Shown here piece by piece: positions 16,801 through 25,490 of a stretch of 64,000 nucleotides of DNA. Each line of letters starts with the position of its first letter. Position 1 is the stretch's first letter. Under the pieces are notes generated by a model. The model had not been told where the DNA came from. It saw nothing but the letters and a program-made list of their open reading frames with translations, and did no database searches. The position numbers were made by a program, and so were the translations under genes. Source of the DNA: Nevskia sp. (GTDB lineage Bacteria; Pseudomonadota; Gammaproteobacteria; Nevskiales; Nevskiaceae); assembly GCA_019689635.1 (NCBI GenBank), contig JADGHB010000007.1, positions 1-64,000 of the forward strand. Direction: 5' to 3'.

Positions 16801-19800
16801 CGCTCAGATTCACGTCGCCGGCGAAGTTCAGGTTTCCGCCGATGCCCAAGGTGCCCCCGCTCGTAAGACTGAGGTTGGTGCCGTTGAGCACCGTGGTCGT
16901 GGGCAGAGTGAAGCTTAAGGTCGAACTCAGATCGAGGTCGTGGCCGTTGAGCGTGGCGCCGTCGAGCGAGAGACTGCCGGCGTCGATCGTGACCGCGCCG
17001 TCCGCGGTGCTGGAATTGAGTTGCGAGCCGTTGAGGTTCACCGCGCCGGTCGTGGCGAGATCGATGGCATTGCCGCCGGTCAACGTCATGCCGTTGGCAA
17101 TGATGCCGGCGCCGTTGTTGCCGGTGAGCGAGAGCGTCTGCGCCGCATCGAGCGTCCAGCCGGCGAAATTCATGCTGTTGCCGAAGGCGAGCGCGATGGA
17201 TTGCGCGTTGAGCTGGGGCGCGCCGAAGTTCGTCGCCGGGGCGGCCGAGCCGCTGTTGCCCGAGCTGGGGTAACCGTTGCGCAGGTATCCCAGCAGCGGA
17301 GGGCCGAGCGCGACCACGCCGGGCAGACTGCTGGTGATCAGGTTTCCGGCATTGACGGTGACGCTGCCCAGGCCGCTGGCGGACAGGCCGAGCACGACGT
17401 CGTTCTGGGCGGAGAGATTCACATTGCCGATCAGCGGGGTCGCGTCGCCGACCGCGGCGAAATAAGCGTCGCCGGCCGCGTTAAACACCGTGCCTGAAGG
17501 CACCAGGGTGGGATCGTCGCTCTGGAAACTCCCGCTTGCCGCCGCGATGCTCACGCCGCCCAGCGCGAGGTCGGCGGCGTGGATCTGGGCTCCGGCCAGA
17601 TAGCGGCCGGAGACCGCCAGCGTGCCGCCGATGTGCAGGCTCGCCGCGGACGTGCTGCCGTCGCCGACCTGGAACTGGGTGGCGTCGCCGAGATAGGTGG
17701 TCGTCGCGTCCCGCAAGGGCGCGGCGTCGGTGCTGCCCGCGAACTGCACGGTCTCGCGATAACGGGCCTCGGGCGCGGCGAGGCCGTCGAGCGTGACGTT
17801 GCCGCTGACGGCGAACTGGCCGGGGCCGGACAGCGTGGCGCTCGCGCCGGCGCCGCGCAGCGTGATGGACTGCAGGCTGACGCTGTCGCTGCCGGCTTGG
17901 GTGAGGATGTCGAGGCTGGCGTGGGCGAACAGCGCGTCGCTGCCGGGGCTGCCGCCGTCGATGGTGCGCGTGACCTGGTAGCTGCTGCCGCCGATGTCCA
18001 CGCCGGATTGGGTGGCGACGCCGCTCACATGCCCGACGGCGCCGCCGTGAGCGGCATCGATCGTGATGGTGCCCGCGCTGAAAGCGTGGGTCTCGATGGT
18101 GGCCGAGGCCAGGCCCACGCCTTCCAGGTCGATCGGTCCGCCGACCTGCGCCGAGCCCTCGCTCGAATCGGTGCGGATGGACAGCGCGACCGCGCCCATC
18201 GACAGATGCCCGCTGTCCAGATGGAAACCGCCGAAGCTCTGGCAAAGCTCGCACACGAATCGGTCCGTGATGGAGCCGCTGCCGGAACCGTTGAACGCGG
18301 TGGCGGTCAGCGTGATGCCGCCGTCCACCGTCACGGAGTTGCCGGCATGGAGGGTGGCCTGGGCCATCGGGTTGGCGGCCTCGTTGACGAAGCCGCTGCC
18401 TCCGCCGCCGGAGAGCTGGATGTCGCCGCGCACGTGGATGCCGTTTGCCGCTTCCACGTCGAGTGTGGCGTAGCTCGAGGCGCTGCTCGCGTGGATGAAA
18501 CCGGTGTCCACGCTCCCGCCAGCCGCATCCAGCGTGAGCGCGGTGCCGCCCGCGGAATAGCCGCTGCCGGTATTGGCGATCCCGATGTCGCCGGTGGCGA
18601 TGTCGCCGCTGCCGGCGTACAGGTAAAGACCTTGACCGCCGGTGATCTTGCCGACCGTGATGTCGCCGCCGGCAAAGACATCGAGAAAGCCGCCGGCATG
18701 GAGGTCGCCGGTTTGCACCGACTCCGGCGACGTCAAATCGATGTTGCGCGCACTCAGGCCGCCGACGTCGATCACGCCGTATTGGCTGCCGCCGATCAGG
18801 GACAGATCGCCGCCGACCTTGATCGAATTGCTCGTGTTGGCGAAACGGATGCCCCCGCCGGAAACGCCGGCGCCGCGCACGAAACTGACCGAGCCCAGGC
18901 CCAGGCCGTTGGCCGGATTGGTGGCGATGCTGCCGATGCCCAGGGTCAGGCTGCCGCAGGTGGTGCAGGCGGTGCCATCCAGGGCGCCGCCCGCGCCGAG
19001 ATCGGCGAGCGTGATGCTGTTCGTGGCGGCCAGCGTGACGTTGGTGCCGGCGTCGAGCTGGCTCTCGATGAAGTTCTGATAGACCGTGGCGTCGCCGCTG
19101 GCGGAGCCGCTGCTGCCGCTGCCGGCGGCGATGGTGATGTTGGTGGGATCGATGACCAGTTGCCCGCCGCGCCCCAGACTGACCGTGCCGAACAGATGCA
19201 GGCTGCCGTGGCCGGACAGCTCGGCCAACCCTCCGCGCGCGCCGCCGGTGGCCGAGATCAGCGCGCCGCGGGCGATATCGGTGTCGTGGCCGGCGATCAC
19301 GCGGATGTCGCCGCCGTGGCCCGCGGCGCCGCCCTCGGCGAGAATCCGCGCGCCCTCGGCGAGAGCGATGTCGTGATCGCCGCGGAGCGCCACGCTGCCG
19401 CCGTCGCCCGCCGCGTTGCTCGCGTCGAGGGTGCCGCTGTTTTCGATGTCGCCGCCGCCGCTGGCGGTCAGCTCGATCTGGCCGTCGTGCTCGGCGATGC
19501 CCTGCGCGCGCACCAGGCCGCTGTTGTTCACCGCACTGCCCACGAGATCGCGTGCGGTGGCGGCGGTCATCAGCACGCGGCCGCCGTCGGCCAGCAGTTC
19601 ACCCGAGTTCGTCACGCCGGCGTGCAGCGCCAGCGTGGCCCGGTCCACCGCGAAACTGATCAGGCCATCGCCGTCGAGATCCAGGGTCATGGCGCTTCCG
19701 GAGGCCAGCACCACCTGGCCCAGCCGTGCCTGGATCAGCCCGCTGTTTTCGACGCGGTCGCCGGAGAGCACCACGAAACCGCCGTCCGCCGCCTTGATGG

Positions 19801-20308
19801 CCCCGGCGTTGGTGACCGCCGCGCCGGGCGCGCCGCCGCCGGTGAAGACGTAGCGGCCGGCCATGAAGTCCTGGTTGCTGATGTCGAGCGTGCTCGCCAC
19901 CAGGCCGCCGACATCGACTTGCGCGCCGGGCGCGAACAGCACGCCGTTGGGATTGATCAGGAACACCCGGCCGTTGGCGAGCAGGCTGCCGAAGATTTCC
20001 GAAGGGGAGCCGCCGATGACGCGGTTGAGCGCCACGCTGCTCGCCGAGGGCTGGACGAACTGCACGTATTCGTTGCCGCCGATGGAGAACTGTTGCCAGT
20101 CGATGATCGCCCGGTTCGTGCTCTGGTTGATGACGGTGCCGTTGGGCGTGGGATTGCCGATGGTGGCCTGGCCGCCGACCACCACGCCGCCGCTGGGTCC
20201 GGCCCAGCCGAGGCCCGGCAGCAGCAGGCCGCCGCCGAGCAGGGCGAAACTGCGCCGGATCGCGGCGGGGATGGGAAGCAGACGCGGGATCGATCCTGAT
20301 TGGCGCAT
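13847..20308 (-). CDS. Giant filamentous-haemagglutinin-like TpsA adhesin
   Basis: A 2153-residue exoprotein of a two-partner secretion system. After a basic signal sequence ending near GLGWAGPSGG, the TPS domain (about 40-300) carries NQSTNRAIIDWQQFSIGGNE, GSPSEIFGSLLANGRVFLIN and NPNGVLFAPGAQVDVGGL. The rest is glycine/alanine/serine-rich beta-helix repeats of the LSAGGDI/TLDAGNSVTL kind. C448/C451 and C686/C689 form two CxxC pairs, and C2147 is near the end. D2121-N2123-D2125-G makes a calcium-loop-like motif at the C-terminus. GAGG precedes ATG 20308. The cognate transporter gene lies 159 bp upstream. Large leftward antisense-looking frames across it are shadows. Confidence 0.93.
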   Translation of the reverse strand: MRQSGSIPRLLPIPAAIRRSFALLGGGLLLPGLGWAGPSGGVVVGGQATIGNPTPNGTVINQSTNRAIIDWQQFSIGGNEYVQFVQPSASSVALNRVIGGSPSEIFGSLLANGRVFLINPNGVLFAPGAQVDVGGLVASTLDISNQDFMAGRYVFTGGGAPGAAVTNAGAIKAADGGFVVLSGDRVENSGLIQARLGQVVLASGSAMTLDLDGDGLISFAVDRATLALHAGVTNSGELLADGGRVLMTAATARDLVGSAVNNSGLVRAQGIAEHDGQIELTASGGGDIENSGTLDASNAAGDGGSVALRGDHDIALAEGARILAEGGAAGHGGDIRVIAGHDTDIARGALISATGGARGGLAELSGHGSLHLFGTVSLGRGGQLVIDPTNITIAAGSGSSGSASGDATVYQNFIESQLDAGTNVTLAATNSITLADLGAGGALDGTACTTCGSLTLGIGSIATNPANGLGLGSVSFVRGAGVSGGGIRFANTSNSIKVGGDLSLIGGSQYGVIDVGGLSARNIDLTSPESVQTGDLHAGGFLDVFAGGDITVGKITGGQGLYLYAGSGDIATGDIGIANTGSGYSAGGTALTLDAAGGSVDTGFIHASSASSYATLDVEAANGIHVRGDIQLSGGGGSGFVNEAANPMAQATLHAGNSVTVDGGITLTATAFNGSGSGSITDRFVCELCQSFGGFHLDSGHLSMGAVALSIRTDSSEGSAQVGGPIDLEGVGLASATIETHAFSAGTITIDAAHGGAVGHVSGVATQSGVDIGGSSYQVTRTIDGGSPGSDALFAHASLDILTQAGSDSVSLQSITLRGAGASATLSGPGQFAVSGNVTLDGLAAPEARYRETVQFAGSTDAAPLRDATTTYLGDATQFQVGDGSTSAASLHIGGTLAVSGRYLAGAQIHAADLALGGVSIAAASGSFQSDDPTLVPSGTVFNAAGDAYFAAVGDATPLIGNVNLSAQNDVVLGLSASGLGSVTVNAGNLITSSLPGVVALGPPLLGYLRNGYPSSGNSGSAAPATNFGAPQLNAQSIALAFGNSMNFAGWTLDAAQTLSLTGNNGAGIIANGMTLTGGNAIDLATTGAVNLNGSQLNSSTADGAVTIDAGSLSLDGATLNGHDLDLSSTLSFTLPTTTVLNGTNLSLTSGGTLGIGGNLNFAGDVNLSGTGVNTQDLQAANIAVTSGSGGVQLGTLTATQAVTVKVASGGIGFSGISGQDVTLSSGADLTLTSAQAGAIDAGDTLNVQAGGALSASSLSLYAPHLILGAGTTLDLTGVTLAAGTSSAADSIALAADTVNLAGGALHSQTLNIDAGHDVTLSNTVAVNVAQSIDIASTNGSVAVGTALATSSGDIDVSAAHGGATLADVTAGGAANLSTGTTLAVGKVIAVDGLSLSAGGDITAQELATGGVNFETAPVGVGDVNLTSSGGAVTTGDIYSTGNIFVTAAHGVSVGDLTGGLGSGSAARAIVLSAGDGVQFGKVQFGDDAAPGGISVQAGSGDIQGGAVTVNGGARFDAGGAVTLGDVSTGTHSTTVNGSHFTGIAITAGGNAQTGALTAEIGDIDVQAGGGVTAGNLAAVAGNVALNAAAGAILAGQVQALALSANSTGGGQTYGDVTLGSGGYSGSIASAPADSGYTFGNVVSAGSFEVNAVADQFVHTGNIGAQTIALHADGGSIATGDLAASAGAVNASAASGDVGVGAVSASGDVQLVAQNGHLAFGNVSGDNLTLSAGQDLDVGSVTLSAAGELSLASTAGALSLNATQASGQTLALQGATDLTLTGATLGGPGGGVASEVALTAGSGKLDLSGSQILAQNFAAQAGGDIVIADSTIADTAGGGGRALRARAAASGYSLSAGGAISFSQARLNAHSDLSLQGADIHIDDGSALGANAVHVTASGAVDGSGAPSTLDANAVSMQANSIDLSSVALTVGNGTADFGADPGLLTALGAVAPALLPASGAPNAAFSAPGGVTLGSLDLSGGYLYIQAPTLTLPSANAANAIFLDFQPTDPAAVLTLSGVPTAAGIATIVYGGSLETADLHVGDGVQFFNIRPQGTNYVFASRGTTFYPDSIGTNGRVIVLGAAVLRTPEVNGQDLPVLQDLYDTEFQGEGVLGYDSNPGDVNDDGVSHANRGLIDQKTSSQPGLSCGLGGAP

Positions 20309-20467
20309 GGCAAGTACCTCAGCACTCGCGCTGAAGAAATCGTAGCGAGCAAGCCCGGCCGCGAGGAGTCAGGCGCGCAGGAACCGCAGCATACCAACGA
20401 GTATGTGAGGATTCCGAGCACCGCACGACGAAGCGGATGGGCTGCGCAGTAGATTTATTCATAAGCC

Positions 20468-22087
20468 TCAGAAGCTGGCCGACAGGGCGGCGTACCAGCG
20501 CCCGTCGTCGCGGCCGTCGCTGACCGGCTTGTGGCCGATGGGATAGTCCCAGTCCAGCTTCAAGTCGAACTTGCGGTAGAGCACGTCGAGGCCCGCGCCG
20601 GCGCTCACCAGGCCGTCGCTGTCATCGGCGCCGGGCGGCAGCTCGAGCCGACGGACCTGGCCGGCATCCGCCTGGATGCGCGGCAGCAAGGTCACCGGCC
20701 CGATGGCGTAAGGGCGGCGCAGTGCGAGACTGCCGAACACGCCGCGGTCGCCGCGCACCTCCGCGGGCGGATAGCCGCGCACGGTGGTCGGACCGCCGAC
20801 GGAAAACTGCTCGGTGTCGGGCAGCGGGTCCGGCGAATAGACGCCGTCGAACTGCGCCAGCAGTTGCAGCCGCGCGGGCAGCGGTTGCAGGTGCTGCAGG
20901 TTCAGCTCCAGGCGCAGGCGCTCGGCGTTGCGCGAGCTCGCCGAGGCCTTGCTGAAATCGCTATGCAGACTGCCGCTCACCTGGGTCACTCCCGAGTCCG
21001 ACCACAGCCGAGTGTAGGTCGCGCCCAGATTCATCAGCGTGATCTCCGTCGCGCTGATCGGCAGGCCACTCAAGTCCGCGTCGGCCTTGGTATAAATCAC
21101 GCCGGCCGTGCCCAGGAAGGAACTGCTGGGCCGTCGCCAGAAGGGCTGGATCAGGCTGAATTGGGCGTTCTCGTTCTTGCCGCCGACCGAAAACGGCGGC
21201 GCCACCTTGAAGCGCGCGTAGCCGAAATTGAGGTCCGCGCGCAGGCCCTTGGACGTCAACGGTGCGTTGTAGTCGAGGTCGCCGTAATTGAGCCGGTTGG
21301 TGGTGGAATGCACGCCGAGCAGCTGCAACTGATCGGCGATCGTCAGCGGGTTGTTGAACGTGACCGAGCCGGCGAGGCGGTACTCGCCGATGTCCTTGCG
21401 GCCGTAGTTGTCGAGGATGAGGTTCGCGTCGAGCGGGTCTTCCTGGGTCTTGATCGTGAGATCGCTGGTTCCGAACGAGGCGCCGGGCTTGAGGATCGCG
21501 CGCGCGGCGAGGCCGGGCAGGGCGTTGAGCGTCTGCAGGTCTTCCTGCAGCGGCGCGGCGCGGTAGACCTCGCCGCTGCGGGTCCTGGTCATGAACCAGT
21601 TGAGCAGGCCGTCGCGATAACGCCGGTTGCCCTCGAAGCCGATGCGGCCGATGCGCCCTTCGATCACTTCCAGCCGCACGACCCCGTTTTCGATTTTCTG
21701 CGCCGGCACCGCCACGCTGGCGAGGCTGTACCCATGGCGGGCGTAGAACTCGGCCACGCGGTCGGCGGCCTGGTAGATCTGGCCCAGCGTGACCGGCTTG
21801 CCCACGACATCCGCCACCAGCGGTGCCAGCACGTCCGCGCCGAACACGGTATTGCCGGAGAACTCGAAGCGCGAGACGACCACCGTGGGGCCCTGTGCCG
21901 GCGCTGCGGCGGACGGCGGCTGGGGCGCGCTGATGGACGGCGCCGGCGGCGGCTTGAGTTCGGGCGGGCGTTTGAGCGTTTCCTCCACGGTTCCCGGCGT
22001 GGTGGGCAGCGGCGGCGCCGCCCATAGGGCGAGCGGCAGCAGCGCCGCAGCGGACAACGCGAACACCAACTTTTCCCGTCCGATCAT
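20468..22087 (-). CDS. TpsB (ShlB/FhaC/HecB-family) outer-membrane transporter
   Basis: A roughly 539-residue Omp85-superfamily pore that recognises and exports the adjacent TpsA. From ATG 22087 it has a signal peptide (LVFALSAAALLPLALWAAPP), a proline-rich linker, and POTRA domains (VVVSRFEFSGNTVFGADVLA; VRLEVIEGRIGRIGFEGNRR). The 16-strand barrel contains the conserved TTVRGYPPAEVRGDRG motif near the end and a terminal aromatic (ALSASF). An upstream in-frame ATG at 22144 is possible, but 22087 gives a better signal peptide and has AGGAG just before it. Confidence 0.95.
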   Translation of the reverse strand: MIGREKLVFALSAAALLPLALWAAPPLPTTPGTVEETLKRPPELKPPPAPSISAPQPPSAAAPAQGPTVVVSRFEFSGNTVFGADVLAPLVADVVGKPVTLGQIYQAADRVAEFYARHGYSLASVAVPAQKIENGVVRLEVIEGRIGRIGFEGNRRYRDGLLNWFMTRTRSGEVYRAAPLQEDLQTLNALPGLAARAILKPGASFGTSDLTIKTQEDPLDANLILDNYGRKDIGEYRLAGSVTFNNPLTIADQLQLLGVHSTTNRLNYGDLDYNAPLTSKGLRADLNFGYARFKVAPPFSVGGKNENAQFSLIQPFWRRPSSSFLGTAGVIYTKADADLSGLPISATEITLMNLGATYTRLWSDSGVTQVSGSLHSDFSKASASSRNAERLRLELNLQHLQPLPARLQLLAQFDGVYSPDPLPDTEQFSVGGPTTVRGYPPAEVRGDRGVFGSLALRRPYAIGPVTLLPRIQADAGQVRRLELPPGADDSDGLVSAGAGLDVLYRKFDLKLDWDYPIGHKPVSDGRDDGRWYAALSASF

Positions 22088-22300
22088 TCTCCTGCCCCCA
22101 CGCAGGAAGAGCGCGCCATGCCTGGCATGACTGTGCGGCTGCACCGTGCGGCTTCGTCGAGCTCCGCCCGGTTTTCATGGGCGAGTATTTCCTCGATCCG
22201 GCGCCGACAGCGTATCAAGCGACTATAGACCAGCCTCCGGGGTCTTCCAAGCCGCGTTTGCGGGGTGGCTCACACTTGCGCCTGTGCCTTGCGTCACGTC

Positions 22301-22329
22301 TCGCCAATCGCCGTGGCACCGGCTATAGT
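22301..22329 (+). promoter_or_regulatory. Promoter candidate of the gcv operon
   Basis: TCGCCA (22301-22306) and TATAGT (22324-22329) are separated by 17 bp. The predicted start near 22336 coincides with the first base of aptamer helix P1 of the glycine riboswitch, which supports the call. Confidence 0.5.
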
Positions 22330-22333
22330 GATG

Positions 22334-22485
22334 GCGCTGCGAGAGAGACCGGCACGCCCGGCACCGAAGGCGCAAGCTCGCTCCAATCGCTCAGGTAAAA
22401 GGATCGCAGCGGCGGCAACACTCTGGAGAGCATCCGCGCAGCGGATCACCGAAGGCGCTCAACGCTCAGGTCAAAGGACAGAGGA
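22334..22485 (+). ncRNA. Tandem glycine riboswitch
   Basis: Two consecutive glycine aptamers precede gcvT. Aptamer 1 is closed by GCTGCGA (22336-22342) with TCGCAGC (22404-22410). It has the conserved GAGAGA, CCGAAGGCGCAAGC and CTCAGGTAAAAGGA elements. Aptamer 2 is closed by CTCTG (22421-22425) with CAGAG (22479-22483), with GGAGAGC, CCGAAGGCGCTCAACGC and CTCAGGTCAAAGGA. Glycine binding normally switches on glycine cleavage genes, matching the downstream operon. No intrinsic terminator follows, so control is probably translational. Confidence 0.95.
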
Positions 22486-22515
22486 GCGATTTCCCCACTT
22501 CGGGTCGGAAATCGC
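22486..22515 (+). promoter_or_regulatory. Hairpin between riboswitch and gcvT start codon
   Basis: GCGATTTCC (22486-22494) and GGAAATCGC (22507-22515) form a perfect 9-bp stem with a 12-base loop. It begins two bases after aptamer 2 and ends exactly at the gcvT ATG. The best ribosome-binding sequence, AGAGGAG (22480-22486), straddles the aptamer closing helix and the hairpin base. The hairpin is therefore a candidate expression platform. Confidence 0.6.
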
Positions 22516-23631
22516 ATGCTCAAGAAAACCGCGCTCAACGAAGAACACCGTCGCCTCGGCGCTCGGCTGGTGGATTTCGCCGGCTGGGAGATGCCGCTCC
22601 AGTACGCCTCCCAACTCGAGGAGCACCACGCGGTGCGCACCGCCGCCGGCATGTTCGACGTGGCGCACATGGCGGTGGTGGACCTGCACGGCGCGCGCAC
22701 GCTCGAATTCCTGCGCGAGCTCTTGGCCAACGACGCCGCCAGGCTCACGCTGCCGGGCAAGGCGCCGGCCGTGAACGGAACGCCTGCGGGCAAGGCCCTG
22801 TACTCGTGCATGCTCAACGAGGCGGGCGGGGTGATCGACGATTTGATCGTCTATTTCCTCGCTGCGGATCGCTATCGCCTGGTGGTCAACGCGGGCACCA
22901 CGGAAAAAGATCTCGCCTGGCTGCGCCGCCACGCCGCGCGATTCGGCGTGGAGATCCGCCCGCGTACCGACCTCGGCATTCTCGCCGTGCAAGGCCCGCA
23001 AGCGCGCGCGCGCGTCGCGCCGCTGCTGCCCGAGGAACTGGCGTCGGCGGCGTCTGCGCTCAAGCCGTTCTCCGCCGCCTGGGATGAGCGCCGCTTCGTC
23101 GCCCGTACCGGCTACACCGGCGAGGACGGTTACGAGCTGATCCTGCCGCATGCGAGCCTGGTCGAGTTCTGGACCGCGTTGCTCGCCGCCGGCGTGCGGC
23201 CCTGCGGGTTGGGCGCGCGCGACACGCTGCGCCTGGAGGCCGGCATGAACCTCTACGGCCAGGACATGGACGAGTCGGTCACGCCGCTGGAATGCGGCCT
23301 GGCCTGGACCGTGGCCTTCGAGCCGGCCGAGCGAAACTTCATCGGCCGCGCGGCCCTGGAGGCCCAGCGTTCCGCACCGCCGCGCCGGCAGATCGGCCTG
23401 GTCCTGGAAAGCCGCGGCGTGCTGCGCGCCCACATGCCGGTGCGCGCGCAGGGCGCGCTCGCCGGGGAAATCACCAGCGGCGGATTCGCGCCGACCATGA
23501 AGACCTCCATCGCGCTGGCGCGCGTGCGGGCGGACGCCGCCGCGCCCTACGAAGTGGAGATCCGCGGCCAGTGGCAGCCGGCGCGCGAAGTCAAGCCGCC
23601 TTTCGTGCGCCACGGCAAGATCCTCGTGTAA
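22516..23631 (+). CDS. gcvT: Glycine cleavage T protein (aminomethyltransferase)
   Basis: This 371-residue tetrahydrofolate-dependent aminomethyltransferase takes the aminomethyl group from lipoylated GcvH, releasing ammonia and making 5,10-methylene-THF. Typical segments are LVDFAGWEMPLQYASQLEEH, GMFDVAHMAVVDLHG, NEAGGVIDDLIVYFLAADRY and ARTGYTGEDGYELILPH, with GLGARDTLRLEAGMNLYGQD in the folate-binding region. Length is standard. It leads the operon directly behind the glycine riboswitch. Confidence 0.97.
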   Translation: MLKKTALNEEHRRLGARLVDFAGWEMPLQYASQLEEHHAVRTAAGMFDVAHMAVVDLHGARTLEFLRELLANDAARLTLPGKAPAVNGTPAGKALYSCMLNEAGGVIDDLIVYFLAADRYRLVVNAGTTEKDLAWLRRHAARFGVEIRPRTDLGILAVQGPQARARVAPLLPEELASAASALKPFSAAWDERRFVARTGYTGEDGYELILPHASLVEFWTALLAAGVRPCGLGARDTLRLEAGMNLYGQDMDESVTPLECGLAWTVAFEPAERNFIGRAALEAQRSAPPRRQIGLVLESRGVLRAHMPVRAQGALAGEITSGGFAPTMKTSIALARVRADAAAPYEVEIRGQWQPAREVKPPFVRHGKILV

Positions 23632-23641
23632 GGAGAAAGCG

Positions 23642-24031
23642 ATGAGCAAAATTCCCGGCGAGCTGAAATACGCCAAGACTCACGAATGGGTGAAACCGCT
23701 GCCCGGCGGCGAAGCGCTGGTGGGCATCACCGACCATGCCCAGCAGGCGCTGGGCGATCTGGTGTTCGTGGAGTTGCCCAAGCCCGGCCGGCAGGTGTCC
23801 GCGGGCGAGGCCTGCGCCGTGGTCGAGTCGGTCAAGGCCGCCTCCGACGTCTATGCGCCGATCGCCGGAGAAATTCTGGAGATCAACGCCGCGCTGGCCG
23901 AGGCGCCGGAACTCCTCAACCAGGATCCCTACGGCAAGGGCTGGATGTGGAAGATGAGGCCGGCGCAGGCGCAGGACCTCGCCGGGCTGCTCGACGCGGC
24001 GGGTTACGAGAAGGTCCTCGCCCAATCTTAA
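23642..24031 (+). CDS. gcvH: Glycine cleavage H protein
   Basis: The 129-residue lipoyl carrier that shuttles the aminomethyl intermediate between P, T and L proteins. The lipoylated lysine is K65 in the VVESVKAASDVYAPIAGEIL motif. The N-terminus (LKYAKTHEWVK) and the ITDHAQQALGDLVFVELP segment are typical. AAGGAGAAAGCG precedes ATG 23642, a strong ribosome binding site, consistent with the high demand for this carrier. Confidence 0.97.
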   Translation: MSKIPGELKYAKTHEWVKPLPGGEALVGITDHAQQALGDLVFVELPKPGRQVSAGEACAVVESVKAASDVYAPIAGEILEINAALAEAPELLNQDPYGKGWMWKMRPAQAQDLAGLLDAAGYEKVLAQS

Positions 24032-24063
24032 TTCGTTCCTGATTCGTTCCTGACTCGTTCCAG
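24031..24063 (+). repeat. Three 11-bp tandem repeats before gcvPA
   Basis: ATTCGTTCCTG occurs at 24031-24041 and 24042-24052, followed by the variant ACTCGTTCCAG at 24053-24063. The array fills the whole gcvH-gcvPA gap, including the place where a ribosome binding site would be expected. It contains no Shine-Dalgarno-like sequence. Confidence 0.7.
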
Positions 24064-24065
24064 CC

Positions 24066-25469
24066 ATGCCCTTCATCCCGCATACCGAAGCCGACACGCG
24101 CGAAATGCTCGACGCGATCGGCGTGCCGAGTCTGGACGCGCTGTTCGACGAGATTCCCAAGGAGCTGCTGTGCGACGGCCTCAAGGACGTGCCGGAAGGC
24201 CTGCCGGAACTGGCGGTGTCGCGGCTGATGCGCGCGCGCGCGCGGCAGGATGGCACGCTGCTCAACTTCTGCGGCGCCGGCGCTTACGAGCATCACATTC
24301 CCGCGGCCGTTTGGGAGATCGCCACGCGCGGGGAGTTCTATTCCGCCTACACGCCCTACCAGGCCGAGGCCAGCCAGGGCACGCTGCAACTGCTCTACGA
24401 GTACCAGAGCATGATGTGCGCGTTGACCGGCATGGAGGTTTCCAACGCCTCGCTGTACGACGGCGCCAGCGCGCTGGCCGAGGCGCTGCTCATGGCGGTG
24501 CGGCTCAAAGGCGGCGAGGCGCCGCACCGCGTGCTGGTGCCGCGCGCCGTGCACCCGCATTACCGGGCCGTGTGCCGCGCCATCACTGCGGCCCAGGGCG
24601 TGGAGCCGATCGAGCTGGGTTACGACTCCGCCACCGGCCGCACGCGCCTGCCGGACGAGTCGCACGCGCAGGCGCGGCCGGTCGCGCTGGTGATCCCGCA
24701 ACCGAATTTCTTCGGCGTGCTCGAAGACGTGGACGCACTGACCGACTGGGCCCACGCCCACGGCGCCCTGGCCATCGCCTTGCCCAATCCGCTGGCGCTC
24801 GCGCTGCTCAAGCCCCCGGGGCAGTGGGGATCGGCTGCGTCCGGCGTCCGCCCGCTCGCGGGTCAAGGCCAGGCTCGGCGCGGAGCCGACATCTGCTGCG
24901 GCGAAGGTCAGCCGCTGGGCGTGCCGCTGTCCTCCGGCGGGCCTTATTTCGGATTTCTCACGACGCGCATGGCGTTCGTGCGCCAGATGCCGGGCCGCCT
25001 CGTCGGCCGCACGCTGGATCTCGACGGCAAACCCGGTTACACGCTCACCCTGCAGGCCCGCGAGCAGCACATCCGCCGCGCCAAGGCCACCTCCAACATC
25101 TGCACCAACCAGGGCCTGCTGGTGACCGCCGCGACGCTCCACATGGCGCTGCTCGGCGCCGAGGGACTCGCGCGGACGGCGGCGCACTGCATGGCCAATA
25201 CCCGCGCGCTGGTCGAGCGCCTGTCGGCGATCCCGGGCGTGAAGGCGCTGTTCGCCGGCGAGGTCTTCCACGAGCGCGCGCTGCGCCTGCCGCGTCCGGC
25301 GGCGGCGGTGCTGGAAAAGCTGGCGCGCAGGGGCATACTCGGCGGTTATGATCTCGGCGCGCACTATCCGGATCTCGGCGATGCGCTTTTGGTCTGCGCC
25401 ACCGAGACGCGCACCGCGGAAGATCTCGAGCGCTACGCCGGCGCCCTGCGCGCGGCGCTGACCGATTGA
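24066..25469 (+). CDS. gcvPA: Glycine dehydrogenase subunit 1 (P protein, N-terminal half)
   Basis: The 467-residue alpha subunit of the split, two-gene P protein that decarboxylates glycine and loads GcvH. Features include [17 protein letters not shown] at the start, [40 protein letters not shown], and [15 protein letters not shown] near the end. It lacks the pyridoxal phosphate lysine, which is on GcvPB as expected. Length is standard for split GcvPA. No ribosome binding site is visible, so translation may depend on coupling with gcvH. Confidence 0.96.
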   Translation: MPFIPHTEADTREMLDAIGVPSLDALFDEIPKELLCDGLKDVPEGLPELAVSRLMRARARQDGTLLNFCGAGAYEHHIPAAVWEIATRGEFYSAYTPYQAEASQGTLQLLYEYQSMMCALTGMEVSNASLYDGASALAEALLMAVRLKGGEAPHRVLVPRAVHPHYRAVCRAITAAQGVEPIELGYDSATGRTRLPDESHAQARPVALVIPQPNFFGVLEDVDALTDWAHAHGALAIALPNPLALALLKPPGQWGSAASGVRPLAGQGQARRGADICCGEGQPLGVPLSSGGPYFGFLTTRMAFVRQMPGRLVGRTLDLDGKPGYTLTLQAREQHIRRAKATSNICTNQGLLVTAATLHMALLGAEGLARTAAHCMANTRALVERLSAIPGVKALFAGEVFHERALRLPRPAAAVLEKLARRGILGGYDLGAHYPDLGDALLVCATETRTAEDLERYAGALRAALTD

Positions 25470-25490
25470 CCCACCCCAAGGAGACTCATC

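Noticed and set aside
17579-20299. 906-codon open frame on the + strand across the adhesin gene
   Set aside because: Antisense to the TpsA gene, Arg/Ala/Gly-biased with no domain; a product of GC-rich third positions.
13900-20300. Repeating GCCGCCGG-type short motifs that could suggest a CRISPR or satellite array
   Set aside because: The spacing is irregular and codon-phased; they encode the Gly/Ala repeats of TpsA.
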